In this document: positions 1 through 10,851 of the stretch, piece after piece
Position numbering within the stretch: position 1 is the stretch's first letter
How the letters are laid out: the number at the start of each line of letters is the position of its first letter
Source of the DNA: Xanthoparmelia taractica
Lineage: Eukaryota; Ascomycota; Lecanoromycetes; Lecanorales; Parmeliaceae
Direction of reading: 5' to 3'
DNA length: 64,000 nt
Assembly: GCA_033085395.1 (NCBI GenBank)
Contig: JANQBS010000175.1
Location: 20,755-84,754, forward strand
Position numbers and translations under genes: made by a program
Notes under the pieces: generated by a model
Databases searched by the model: none
Seen by the model: the letters and a program-made list of their open reading frames with translations, nothing else
What the model was told of the DNA's origin: nothing

Positions 1-276
1 TGCGAAATCGGGGTCAGAGGCATCGAGGTTGATGGCTTTTGAATAGTGTCAGTAGCGCTTCAGTAGAGAACTGAGAGAATAGAGCCTACAGTGATCACGT
101 GTGTTGCTGGCTTGTGATTGAGGATGTACGGTTGGACCTGGAGCTGTTGGTTGGCCTGCTGGAGGAGGGGGTGCGGAAGGGGCATTGGATGATGGCGGAG
201 GTGGCATGCGCTGGGGATATTGACGTCTGGCGGCGCCGGCAGCTGTTTTGGCCGCTTTGGAAGTGGACGAGCCCAT
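1..276 (-). CDS. N-terminal part of a conserved fungal protein with a myristoylation-like N-terminus (partial)
   Basis: The gene runs off the left edge of the window. Exon 1 is 276-99, followed by a 63-nt intron (98-36, donor GTGATC, acceptor AAAAG), and exon 2 continues from 35 to the edge. Both exons join in frame. The N-terminus MGSSTSK has glycine at position 2 and serine at position 6, the usual form of an N-myristoylation site. It is followed by a basic stretch (AARRQYPQR), then a proline-rich linker, and exon 2 starts a segment ending NLDASDPDFA. I do not recognise the function; a membrane-tethered or mitochondrial peripheral protein is only an inference. The splice join is supported by frame and by the natural appearance of exon 2. 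Confidence 0.55.
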
Positions 277-599
277 TGAAGATGGGGCTAATGATTAAAG
301 GCAGTTGAATTGGCAAGCATTCTTATCTTGAAGGAATTTTTAGATATCGCGAGTTTGCGGCATGAGGTCAGCCGCATGCTTGGCGTTAGTTTCTAGTACA
401 GTACTAGATTAAAAGTTTTCGTGGATACCCTGTTTTAGGGCTAAAGTCGTATATTTCGTAGAACTCTGTCTCGAACGAATGGACGTGTAGTGGGATTGAC
501 TGCTTCCATTGTTCAAATATGCTACGAATGCTCTGAAAACTCTTCTCCGGAGCAACATTGATCCACACCGGCTTGGCATTCGGAGAGCAGATACCAAAA

Positions 600-960
600 C
601 CGTGACAAACTCTAACTTTTTATTTTAGGCTATAGATTTTTCTAAAAATTTAATAATAAAGAGTAAATTATATAAACTTATTTTTTTATTCTTACGAATT
701 TTTCTTAAATAAATATTTTATAAATTTAAGAGATTTTTATAGAAAGTAGAAAAATTTATATTGAATTTTACGAGAAAAATTCTTATTTTCAACTTTAGTC
801 GTATTTGAATATATTATATTACTTAACTACGTATTATATTAAAAATCTAACTTAGTAGAAAGTAGTATTATATAAATCTCTATACTTAAGAAAATTTTAA
901 GTCTTAATATACATATTTATATAATATTTAAATTATAGGTTTGAAAAGTACGTGTTTTGC
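600..960. repeat. AT-rich, TpA-rich island (RIP-like)
   Basis: The sequence changes abruptly to very high A+T with many TA steps, few CA/TG steps and no long ORF, between normal-composition flanks. This is the signature expected of an old repeat mutated by RIP in a Pezizomycotina genome. No transposon protein can be read in it. The rest of 277-1724 holds no gene I can support except the inverted repeat listed next and the promoter of the following gene. Confidence 0.6.
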
Positions 961-1032
961 CCTAAAATATTAGCGTGTGCAGGAAGCTTGAGAATCCTTG
1001 GCACAGTTTTTTGAGAATTTTGTGTTTTTGCC

Positions 1033-1109
1033 ACTCAAATCGAGACATTTGACCTAACCCTAGTCCTAAGACCTAATAAGCGGGTAATCGCAAATGTCTC
1101 GATTTGAGT
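1033..1109. repeat. Perfect 19-bp inverted repeat with 39-bp spacer
   Basis: Positions 1033-1051 (ACTCAAATCGAGACATTTG) and 1091-1109 are exact reverse complements. The spacer contains degenerate CCCTAA-like words. It could be the terminal inverted repeat of a very short element or a cruciform or transcribed hairpin; no gene is associated. Confidence 0.7.
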
Positions 1110-1724
1110 ACGCTAATAGGGGATCCACGAAAACTTTTGACGCGGAACTGTACGCTCCTCCGACGACTTTCTTTTCATCCATCAAACAGCGTTAAGCATT
1201 TGCATGTCCAAATGGCTGTCGAAGGCATCCTGAAATCATTATTCCGTGCAAATAAATTTTAGGGCATGCCTTGAAATTTCCCAGCATTTGAATACTTCAT
1301 TGCGCCAGATGTGCCAACTCAAGCCAGGTAGTACACGTCCTAGAGGATCAATTGACTCATTCTGAAATCCAATATCATTTCTATTAGTAGGGGAAAGGAG
1401 CCAAAGGATCGCGTTGGCGTTGGATAAATCCTGTCAGTTCATTGAGAGCGCTTTTATTCTCATACATCCAATGCTGTTTCACCGCCATATTCCTGACATG
1501 AAACGTGAAGCGGTACAAGACGGAGGCAGCTCAGCCTCGTACCACTTGCCCTCTCAACTATATCCCTTTCCTTCCCTGGGATCCTCTGCTTGGACATTTC
1601 CTACGTGTCGAGTCTACTATTTATTTTAATCTCCTCATGTTGACCGGATCGAATCGATTCCTCCGTCACTCTTTGTTCGTTCATTTATTTACTTTTCGGA
1701 ATTCTGTCTTCTCGACCCGTCAAA

Positions 1725-2635
1725 ATGGCAGTGACGGACCATGGTGAGCTTCGTTGATCAACCTATAGGCCTGATTTAACACATTGCAAAGGACCAATTC
1801 AGACATGTTACCTGGGCCGGAAGGATGTGCCAGCACGTGTAACCTTTGACCGGGAAACCGTCTCCCGTAGCCCTCACTTCTTTCCACAAGAGCACCGGTT
1901 TGTAGAGCTCCATGAACCAACACGAGGGCGTCGAGATCCGTCTCCGAGAGAGCACCGTCGGTCAAGCAGATCTGCCAATCCGCAACCTCGTGCAATGGTA
2001 CTCTCCCAAAAAGGTACCCTCAGATCCCACCATTGCTATCTGTGCCCTTCCTGACCCCTTCAGATCGCCGCAGGCGTGATTCTTCCGAATCAGACTCTGA
2101 AAGCGACTCCGACACCGATGGCTCAAGCCCGCGTCGAGTCCGCAGCCGCAGACATTACGACGAATACCTTCCGCTAACCCCTGCGGGCCCCGTCTACGCC
2201 AAGCCTCGCAACCGCCCTCGCTGCACAGCAATCCCAAGATCACGCTCCCAAGGCCCCGGCGGTCCTCCCAGACGCTACGACAGCGGCAGTGACTCCTCTT
2301 CAGACGACGACGACCACGACGGCGGAAAGAAGAATGCGCAGCCGAAGCCACCCCCAAAGCACATACTTTACACAGGTCTCGCCTGCGTCGCCACCCTCGC
2401 TGCGGCAAACAACATCTATCAATCCGCAAAGGCGCACCACACGCGCCAGAGGGAGCTCGACGAGGGCGAAATCAGTAGCGCGGAAGCGCAGAAACTGAAG
2501 GCGCAGGCTATGAAGATGGACTTGATCAGTTTGGGGGTTGCGGCGGTGTGGGCGTATAATGTCAGGAACGGGTGGAGGAGAGCGGAGGGGCATTGGAAGG
2601 CACATAGAGAAAGGCAGGCTGAGGAAAGAAGGTAA
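1725..2635 (+). CDS. Ser/Asp-rich protein with a hydrophobic C-terminal region, unknown function
   Basis: Three exons join in frame: 1725-1743, 1792-2013 and 2064-2635, giving about 270 residues. Introns are 48 and 50 nt with GTGAGC and GTACCC donors and AAAG and TTCAG acceptors. The start was chosen because the ATG at 1725 lies in a CAAAATGGC context and its short exon splices into the long coding frame. The middle is low complexity: SESDSESDSD, arginine-serine stretches, then a run of four aspartates near SSSDDDD. The C-terminal 100 residues contain a moderately hydrophobic segment (ILYTGLACVATLAAANNIY), an acidic/basic coiled region and a second hydrophobic stretch (LISLGVAAVWAYNV). Fungal proteins of this build are annotated only as hypothetical. 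A membrane or membrane-associated protein is an inference. It converges on SWP1 with about 400 bp between stops. Confidence 0.75.
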
Positions 2636-3041
2636 ATCTGGTGTGAGAGTGCTAAGAGTATGGGTCCCACGACTATGTGTATAGGCGTTCTTTTCATGTG
2701 CCATGAGCAGGTCCATTCGGTTCCGGAAAAGCGACTGTACCTGGGCTGAATTGAAGATAGGTATGTGATAAAATAGCGCGTATACGCAAGCCCTGGCCAC
2801 GAGCTAAAGGAATCATTGCACGTGCATAAAAGATGCTAGCATGATTGATCCATTTTCTCGAAAGTCTCGATTACGGGCTCATCATTTCATGCTGTTAAGG
2901 ATAGTACAAGTGTCAGAATCAGGCAGTAAAAGCGCAAGGTACTGATGAGATTTCCTCTAGTGAGACTTGATATACAGTAGCGGACAGATCAAACCAGAAG
3001 CTTTCTATGCTCTTCTCTCTCGTGGCTGGCCACTCCTGTCT
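2636..3041. other. Convergent intergenic region
   Basis: This holds the 3' ends of two converging genes. I see no further coding potential or repeat here. Confidence 0.5.
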
Positions 3042-4068
3042 TCACCGCAAGCCGGCGATCCTCCGGCCTTGTACCTCGCGTAGTGCCCTGCTTCCGCTGA
3101 GGAAGGTTACCAATCCGATGCCAAACGCTGGCGGTAGGGTCTGGAACAGGTTCCAAGAAGTGTAGTACATGAAGAACAGGCCCTCCATAGCCAGGATCGA
3201 GCAGAAGAACAGTGTATGCGGAATGGGTGAGCTACTGAAAGCTGTGGAGAGATGGTTGAGATTTGCGCCGAGCGAAATCCACTGTGCGAAACCTGATTAG
3301 CGAGAGATGTAGGCATAGTCATGATTGTACTTACCACTCCTAGCAGGGCGGGCAGAGCTGCTATCACCGCCGCTGCAAATATCAAGGTTATGATCTTTGG
3401 TGGGCTTTTAGGATCTGATTTGAAGATATGGTGAATCTCTGGGAGCTTCCCATAACGCAGTGGTTTTTCTGAGGCGGGTAAGGGAGAGCCAGCGTCGAGT
3501 TTGATGGTAAGCTCGAAGGCTTTGCCATTGTAGGGCTTCGAGGAGCCAAACGAAGCGATTACTAGGGACGCATCGAGAGGTCCTGTTGAGGATAATAACT
3601 GCGTTGGGAGGTCCTTCTGGGCCTGAACATTGGGTCAACGATGAGAGCTGCTTGCTGCATTGGGGAACATACAAGTTCGATCTTGCCCTTCCCATTCTCC
3701 TTTACCTGGAAAGCGAAGGATGTGTCTAGATTGCTTTTGGGGTCTCTAATGAGAAGGAATGTTTGGTGTGGCCTTTTGGCTTTGTTATCCTCTTTGGTTG
3801 TTAGGAGAATCTTGAGAGTGTCTGATGCTCCTAGTGTGACAGGCTTCGACAGAGCTTTATTCTCTCCAAGTCTAAGAACCATCAGTCTGAGTATGCAATA
3901 AGCTTGCGAGGAAGAAGATGCATACTTTTCTTTGAAGCCTCCTCCTACCCCTGCTCCCTTCTTGTTTACAGAGACCGTGGCATCCTCGTAGCCCCATTTA
4001 GCGGCGACACTGAGAGAAGCAGCGCATAAAACCAAAAGGAAAGACAGTAGTTGACTGGGGAGTCGCAT
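3042..4068 (-). CDS. SWP1: Oligosaccharyltransferase delta/ribophorin II subunit (Swp1)
   Basis: Four exons on the minus strand, 4068-3926, 3886-3673, 3622-3335 and 3281-3042, join in frame to 294 residues, the usual length of fungal Swp1. The N-terminus (MRLPSQLLSFLLVLCAASLSVA) is a signal peptide. The lumenal domain has family-typical stretches KWGYEDATV, LSKPVTLGASDTLK and KRPHQTFLL. The C-terminal third has three hydrophobic segments (IITLIFAAAVIAALPALLGV; a segment ending in FFMYYTSWNLF; FGIGLVTFLSGS), matching the membrane part of ribophorin II. Swp1 is an accessory subunit of the ER oligosaccharyltransferase that transfers the dolichol-linked glycan to asparagine residues. Introns are 39, 50 and 53 nt; the last acceptor was placed at CACAG because it restores the conserved WISLGANLNH segment. 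It is divergently oriented to the next gene across 660 bp. Confidence 0.93.
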
Positions 4069-4730
4069 GATGTCCTATGCAATCGTGTAGATAGAGAACA
4101 AAGCTGGAAGGACACAGCTGTCAACTCCAATCGCGAACGTGCCAAGACGAAGCCAGTGGGTAAACTTCGGGCTCTTCGTGCCTACCTCTTCTGTCCGCAT
4201 CGGTCCATTATTGCAGTGTTTATTACCTGTGAAGGTGCTTGGTATATGAGAAGCCCCAGATGTATCTCTTCACCGGCCATGCAGCAAGGTTTCCAATCAC
4301 GTGTAACAAGTTGTTAAACCAAAGTAGAGCAACCAGCAGTGCAGGAAAATGTAGAAATGTTTGGGGAGGACAAGCGGAGCTAAAATCCCTAAGCGAGGCC
4401 CTTTCTTCTGTTAACAGCACTCCCTCGTTTAGACATTCTTTCACCCCCGACAGCTTAGTCTTCCCAATACCTCTCTGAATGCGCCGGTCCATCGGGCTCA
4501 AGCTCTTCCTGGAGACGACCTTTCAGTAGCTTTCTCAGACTTGTATGAATAGTCGAAAGGAATCAGTCTCAAGGTTGCAGAAGCCCTAAGTCTCGGGGAA
4601 GTGTGAGCTTCAAGTAAGTCCACGAAAACTCCCCCAGTTGCCAGCACAACTTGGGTGACACATATCTGACTTGTAATTACCTTTACCCAGGTAGGATATG
4701 CGGCCCATCACAACCTGAGGTCGTCAAATC
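4069..4730. promoter_or_regulatory. Shared divergent promoter region of SWP1 and the 4731 gene
   Basis: These 660 bp separate two divergent start codons and must hold both promoters. No conserved element can be identified with confidence and no coding frame is convincing. Confidence 0.4.
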
Positions 4731-7700
4731 ATGGCGCCCCGACCGAAGACGTATGGGGCTCGAAGGTCCCATGCCAAGCCAGCTGGTGAACTGGTGAATG
4801 GGACCGCAGCGGACGTGTCGGAGCGAAAGATGGGAAACATTGATGTGATGTCTACGGGAATAGGGGACGGTAAAGAGAAAGGTCTTGGGATAGCACCAAA
4901 AGAAGAAAAGCAGAACATACTGTCGCAGGGTCCGAGAAAGGAAGACGGATTGGCTTTGGCAAAAACAGTAGAAGAGTGTGCCGCTCCCGAACGTGCACCC
5001 AATGTTGAAGACAATTCCACAAGTGAATCACCGAAACCATGGTCTCTCAGAAACAGGAGGATTCCGGCTCAAGACATGTTGCCCCCAGATGTACTAGTAA
5101 AGGAGTATGATTCACGTCGCAAGAGCATCAGAAGATCGGTTGATGGATCGGCAACACCGCAGAATCAGAACCTCATCACTAACAAGGAATTTCAACCCAT
5201 GCTAACAGACCGTGGCTCCCCTTCGTATGCTAAAGCAACCTTTGACCCAAACGGCTTTACCGAACACCACCAACACTCTCATGTCGGCCGAGACATTGAC
5301 TTGAAAGACAAACCAAGCGATCTGCACGATTTGGGTTCTTGGGTTGCGCAATTGGTCAGAAGATGCCACCAGGATGAGAATCCTTCATCAATAATATCCG
5401 AGCCAAGACAAAAAGAGTTTAGGCCACAGCCTGGACAGGATATAGAGATGAGTGATGCTTTAGAAAATGTAGAAGACGTTCGTATGACAAGAGGCAAGGA
5501 AAAGAAAAGATTGCAGCTGTTGAAGGGGAAAGAGCCTGCCAACGGAAATGGTATGAGCCTACCTCTTCCATGTTCTTCTATTGCTTCTGTGCTCGCGGGT
5601 TTCAACACAATTCGGAACTGAGTATAGTAGCTAATGTATGGTTACCCATGACAGACTTGAGGGGCAAAGTCGTTACTGGAGCAGGAACATCACTCAAGTT
5701 AAGAGATGCAGCCCCTGTAGAGAGGATGTTGAAAGACCAGTTAAACGATGAACTCAAACAAAGTCTGTTTGGGTCTCGAAGCACGACAGATGTGTCAGCT
5801 AATGTTATCGAGCGGAATGCTTGTGGAATACTTTTGTTTAATACGATTGTTGACACTGGCGACTCCGCTGACGGAAATCCTGCCGCAGTCCTGAATTCCG
5901 CGCTTGAGGAAAGGCAAGATGATGCTCCATTTCTTTCTGCATTAAAGATCCTTGCATTGTCATCGGAAATCATGGCTTTCATCAACTTCCGCTTTAGCCA
6001 AGACGATGCTTCTCGGAGGGTAGTCTCCAATGCTGATGAGTCTCGTCCATCAACTGGGGCGGAAACTTCTGGAGCTACAACGATCACCGAATCTTCTGGT
6101 CCCACAAGTCAAGGCACATCTATATCTAATGCAGCAGGTGTGAAGAAGACTGTAAGTTGCCAAAACGCAATGGACAAGAAGAACATTGGTATGTCGCCTG
6201 CACTACTGCTGCCTTACTCTGTAGACTAATGTATCTCATTCAGAGAAACAAAAGCGATCACGAGGTGTTATCCAAACCCTTGAAGCTGCAACAACAATTT
6301 TAGTTCAGATCCAGCAAGGTGAAGCTGGCGCTGACTATATCACACCGTATGCCAGTGGCAGCATGTTCTTACATACTATTGGCCAGCGCCATTTGACTAG
6401 CTATAGCACTCCATATGGTCTTCCATATCCTAGCCCTCCCAATCACGGAGTGGCGTACGGTCCTCCCATAGGTGCGAATCTCAACAATTACGCTTCGCCT
6501 TATGTCACTCCTCTCGCCCCTCATCCAAATCATTATGCCTCCCCTTACTCCAGTACTGTGAACCAGCCTACTGCAAACTACGCTTCGCCATACGCCAATC
6601 CGATGGTCCCCAATCAGGCCAGTGGAATTGGCCTTGGCGGTAGCAGTAACAATCAAACCAACAGCCATGATGGCCATGAGACACATCATGATAACAAGGA
6701 AGCTCATACCTCAGACCCGGATGTTAATATTACAGAAGCCAAGAAAGGGAACGGTAAAGTTGCAAGCGAGAGCGTTAGCAATGAAGAAAAGGACGTAAGG
6801 ATGTCGAGTAAGGCAACTGATCACTTAGGCATCGGCAACGAAATGGAGGAAAAAGGCGAAGCATACGACGAAGCTGACGGGCAGGGCCTCAGCAATGAAA
6901 AAGAGGTGGGGGGCAGCCGTTTTGACTTGGATGGAACAGATGTGAACGATTTGAAGAACCCGGCGAGTGGTGATGAAAACCATGAGACAAGCAGCGACAA
7001 TAACTTGACAGACGATAATTTACCGGTAGCAAAGCCAGACGATGGGAACGTCACCCCCCCAGCTGAGGACCATAAACTCTTTACGGGTGAGCGCCTTGGA
7101 GATTTCACCTCTATGGAGAACATTGATTGGCTACTCACCATGGGCAATGGTGGCAAGATGCCAAAACCAAGCAAGAAGAGAAGAACGCCTTCGCCGTTCA
7201 CAACGCCACCATCTCAAGCGGACGAGAAGGTCCAAATGGAAGTCAATAAGATCATCGATGAGATTGTGCTCTATAAAGATTGGCGTGGTCACCCTAGTGC
7301 CACTGCGAAGCAGCTTTTCTACGCCTCGGGGGAAGGACAGCGACTCGCAGCGGAGTTGAGGCGTCTGATGGCCATTGCGAAGCCTGTGGTCAACACAACA
7401 GTACCATTGGCAGAGGGTGAAGCTAGATTGAAGTTCTATCAACAGCTTGAGAGCCGAGCAGTAAAGGAGAAGCGAGATCGTGAGGCTCAACAAGGCATCA
7501 ACCGGTTTTACGGGGCTCCTGTTCAGATACAACATTGGGTCCCTCCCACTGTTGGACCGCCTGCCGTTCAATTCCAGATGCCACCATCACTGCCTTCTAA
7601 TGGACCGATGAAGGTACCGTTCGTCCGGCGTGGCAACGTCATAGCAGCACCACCGGGTGGAAGAAACATTGAGGAGGAGAAGAAAACTGAGACCTACGGC

Positions 7701-7775
7701 TATCCGCCTATGCCAGGGTCGCGACCGGGAGTTTCTCAACCAGGGCAGAAGAGGAAGAGGGCCGCACGACACTGA
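4731..7775 (+). CDS. Large low-complexity protein of unknown function, with Tyr-Ala-Ser-Pro-Tyr repeats
   Basis: Three exons, 4731-5550, 5655-6188 and 6244-7775, join in frame to 961 residues; introns are 104 and 55 nt (GTATGA...GACAG, GTATGT...TTCAG). The N-terminal third is polar and basic-acidic, with a KEKKRLQLLKGK basic patch. The third exon opens with a helical EKQKRSRGVIQTLEAATTIL region, then carries an imperfect repeat in which YASPY recurs at about 20-residue spacing (NNYASPY, HHYASPY-like, ANYASPY), then a long Asp/Glu/Asn-rich segment. Near the C-terminus a KPSKKRRTPSP motif looks like a nuclear localisation signal, followed by a probably folded helical region (roughly residues 770-860) and a proline-rich tail ending GQKRKRAARH. 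I do not recognise the family. A nuclear protein is inferred from the basic motifs only. Confidence 0.75.
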
Positions 7776-9157
7776 TCTTTTCTGCGTTTGACATGTGAGG
7801 AAGCATAGCGAGGTGCATCTGGCGCATTTATATGCATAGAAGGCGTTTTACGCGAGTTTTACGCGGCAAGATACCCAATGCATCAACAGGATTTAACCAT
7901 ACGGCGTTCCATACTACCGCATAGTGAAGGAGGCATTTTTACCTCGTGGTGCTCATCTCAGGGTGCTGCGTTCATTCTATTGGAGAGGGTTGAGGGGCTA
8001 TTGTACAAGATATTACTGCAGCAAGAGGGGCTCCTTCTCTTCTGTACAGTCTTACAAGTGTTAGTTTCCGTTCAATACGCATGCACACTTGTACCATGGT
8101 TATAGAGTGTGCGCTGTAGGTGTGTCTCAGACTATCATCGTCACCCAATGGATGGCAAAATCAACAGATTTTGATTTCCTAGCCCTCCACTAACCCTTGC
8201 ACTCCACACCAACCTAAAGGTAACCGAAAGCCTACCGATTTTCATGGCTGAATATCATAGTGTGCAGCGACGTGTATCCTCTCCTTGCCCGTCGCCTGCA
8301 AATAAGCCACAGTGAAGTACGAAATTCCACTCCAAACCACGTGAATTAGCCCTGTCCAGCACCAAAAAGTTAAAGCACGAAGCGCACATCGGCGATATCG
8401 ACACCGACGACCAGAGAGCCGAGCTGCTCCGTGGGCCACGACGTTTGCCCTAGAACGTGCTGAGGAGCTTCGACCGCAATGCCACCAGGAATGACGATGG
8501 CCAGGCGCGATGGTCAATTTCCAGCCGGCCGAGGGTCGTTAATAGTACGGAGCCCGTATCCGACGCCCAATATATAATACAGCTAACTAACCAGCAAACC
8601 GTTGAGTATAATACACGTATGATTAAGCTAAATCGTAATTACAAAAACACGTTTCTACTAAAGTACTATTCTATAACGAGAAGGATTTAAAATAATCGTT
8701 ATTAATATATAACGAGTTTATTTCGATAATACGATCCTAGCAAAATTCGCGAAGGTAAGATAGGCAAGTGGGTGGGAAAGGCGGTCGCATTACTCATCCT
8801 GGCTGCGAATTATCAGTCCTGGGGATGGACGAGGTCTGAGGGAATATCGTAAGCTAGAATATATCTAATACGATTATTTCAAACACATGTACATGTCAAT
8901 ACCGTAGGGCTGTCTACGGGCGAGAATGATTTTAGATTACGGAAATCGACTAAGAACGGTTCCAGAAAGGTGTCAACACTAAGGTACCTTAACTAAGGTA
9001 GAAGATACGAGGCTGAGACGCAACTCTCATTCTGTTCTTTCAGGATAGGCGGTATCCCTTGTTGAGATTAACCCATTCTCTCTCCTCTCCACCAAATCTC
9101 GGCTCTCCCTCTGCATTCCGTATCGACTTGTTCCCTCCTAACCCAAACCAAATTGTC
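7776..9157. other. Intergenic region with an AT-rich, RIP-like patch
   Basis: No gene is supported. About 8560-8750 and 8850-8900 are rich in TA steps and ATTAATATAT-type words, like the islands at the two ends of the window, and are probably remnants of a mutated repeat. The last ~100 bp before 9158 are pyrimidine-rich, as expected of a fungal promoter/leader. Confidence 0.45.
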
Positions 9158-10042
9158 ATGTCTATAATACAACGCCCAAGGGCTTTCCAGCCTACCGACG
9201 GCAACACTCTATCTCGACCCACACGAACCTCCATCACAGACCCAGCTGTTGTCTCAACTCTTCCATTTGACCCGGTTTACGTCCGACGCAACAGGACAGA
9301 GGAAGTGCTCCGGCGTACGGTGAGGCGATGGGTGTGGTTTGACGAAGCCCGGAAGATCGAACCAACGCTCGGGACCCTCAGTTATCTTCCTCCTGAGATC
9401 CGGCGGAGCATTTGGGAGACGGCACTCCAGTGTGAAGGCACCTTGAGCGCTGAAGGGCTCTGGGAATACGAAAACGTCAATTGCTCTCCTTTCAACCTTT
9501 TAGCTTACTACTTCGGCTTTGGCAGGCGCTGGTCTCGTCAGGACAGGCCAACTGAACTTCGATTGGTATCTTCGTCCGTCCGGGCTGAGTTTGACGACAT
9601 CTTCTTGTCTAAGCTTACGTTTCGCTTCAACCGTCCCGAGAACCTGGATGCATTTGTCAAACACTTGACTGGATATCAATTGAGCCGGCTCCAGTCCTTT
9701 GAAATCGGATTGTCCGTTTGTGTAATCTCGTCTCTTGGAGTATGGTTGGAGTCCATGGCACGTCTGCCATGTGGCTTGCAATTAATCCACTTCCGAGTCT
9801 ACCCGGCTTATAATGGCTGGTTCTATCTACCGGGAGCCAACCCTTGCCCGATGTATGACCGTGAGATTGGGCGGGAGGAATTCGACATTCTTGATGCACT
9901 GGTCAAGCAGGCCGTCCAGAGGGCCTCCAAAGCTCGAGTGACGATATGCGGCGCAGTGAAAGAGCGTCAGCTGTCTACGAGATGCCAACGTGCTGTTGAT
10001 GCTATTATAGCCAAAAATCGACAGCAGCGGCCATCAGCTTGA
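9158..10042 (+). CDS. F-box-like domain protein
   Basis: A single-exon ORF of 294 residues. The ATG at 9158 was chosen because the frame upstream has no ATG. Around residues 75-90 it carries LPPEIRRSIWETAL, the degenerate F-box core (LPxEIRxxIW) common in large families of Pezizomycotina proteins. Downstream stretches such as LRLVSSSVRAEFDDIFLSKLTFRF follow the usual layout of these families, in which the F-box-like motif is followed by sequences about ancestral cell or residue contacts of unknown role. Such proteins may recruit substrates to SCF ubiquitin ligases, but for this subfamily that is untested. It stands alone between two gene-poor stretches. Confidence 0.75.
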   Translation: MSIIQRPRAFQPTDGNTLSRPTRTSITDPAVVSTLPFDPVYVRRNRTEEVLRRTVRRWVWFDEARKIEPTLGTLSYLPPEIRRSIWETALQCEGTLSAEGLWEYENVNCSPFNLLAYYFGFGRRWSRQDRPTELRLVSSSVRAEFDDIFLSKLTFRFNRPENLDAFVKHLTGYQLSRLQSFEIGLSVCVISSLGVWLESMARLPCGLQLIHFRVYPAYNGWFYLPGANPCPMYDREIGREEFDILDALVKQAVQRASKARVTICGAVKERQLSTRCQRAVDAIIAKNRQQRPSA

Positions 10043-10851
10043 GATATTCTGCCACAGGATGCTAGCAGACATGATTGTCTTCGAATTTAGCGTCTTCTGG
10101 GTTCGAAACAGGCAATGAGGATCCATGCGAAGTAGATAATGAGACAAATACTCCTACAATAGTCTCGACACAGGAATGCGCAGACGTGATGAAACGGCCA
10201 GCACTCAACGATGTCTCTGATGCTACAGCAAACACAAACGTTGAATACTGCTCAGGATGGAAGCGCCGCACCCAGTCACCCATCATCACTTCAATGTAAC
10301 ATAATATCTCACTCTGAATGCATACCATCATTATGTACAGAACACACGTTGCCGAGCAGATGGCCAAGACTCTGGAGGATACTGTCGGATACCCTGCAAG
10401 GAACACGACGAAGGGACTATAGATGATAATATCTCAGCAGCAACTTCCATCTCAGCATCCAAAAATCTACCTACGTACTCGTATGCTAGGCAGTCGCATG
10501 TGGGCAAGAGAGGCCAATAATGAAGAGTAGCTGTGGTCGCTATTCCTCTCCAGCACCTCTTTGTAAGTTGCTGCTACCAGAGCGTGTAGCAAAAGTCAGG
10601 CACGGAGAGGGAATTATGCTGGGTGGAAGGGGCGCGTTGCCGGAAAACCTGGCAATAAGTACAAATCTTCCCCCAAATAATCATTTTTTGGGAGCGCCTT
10701 TTACATATTTCTATTATTCGATACCATGTCATGGGAAGAGCCGAACTGTTCTGGTCGATACCCGCAAATCCTTAACCTTTGCGCCCCTTTCCAACCTCGA
10801 CACTACTACCCTTTGCAACCAGAATAAACACCATAGATAGGCGCTGTCTCG
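10043..10851. other. Intergenic region, nothing recognised
   Basis: Only short ORFs without a recognisable domain are present. A pyrimidine-rich stretch lies near 10700-10830, but the neighbouring gene ends here, so it is not that gene's promoter. Confidence 0.4.

Noticed and set aside
1050..1085. Telomere-like CCCTAA words
   Set aside because: Only two or three degenerate units between inverted repeat arms; not an interstitial telomere array.
1962..2429. 155-codon minus-strand ORF
   Set aside because: Antisense to the spliced plus-strand gene 1725-2635; Arg-rich composition is typical of shadow frames of Ser/Asp-coding sequence.
5602..6105. 167-codon minus-strand ORF
   Set aside because: Shadow of exon 2 of the 961-residue gene; splice frames fit the plus strand exactly.
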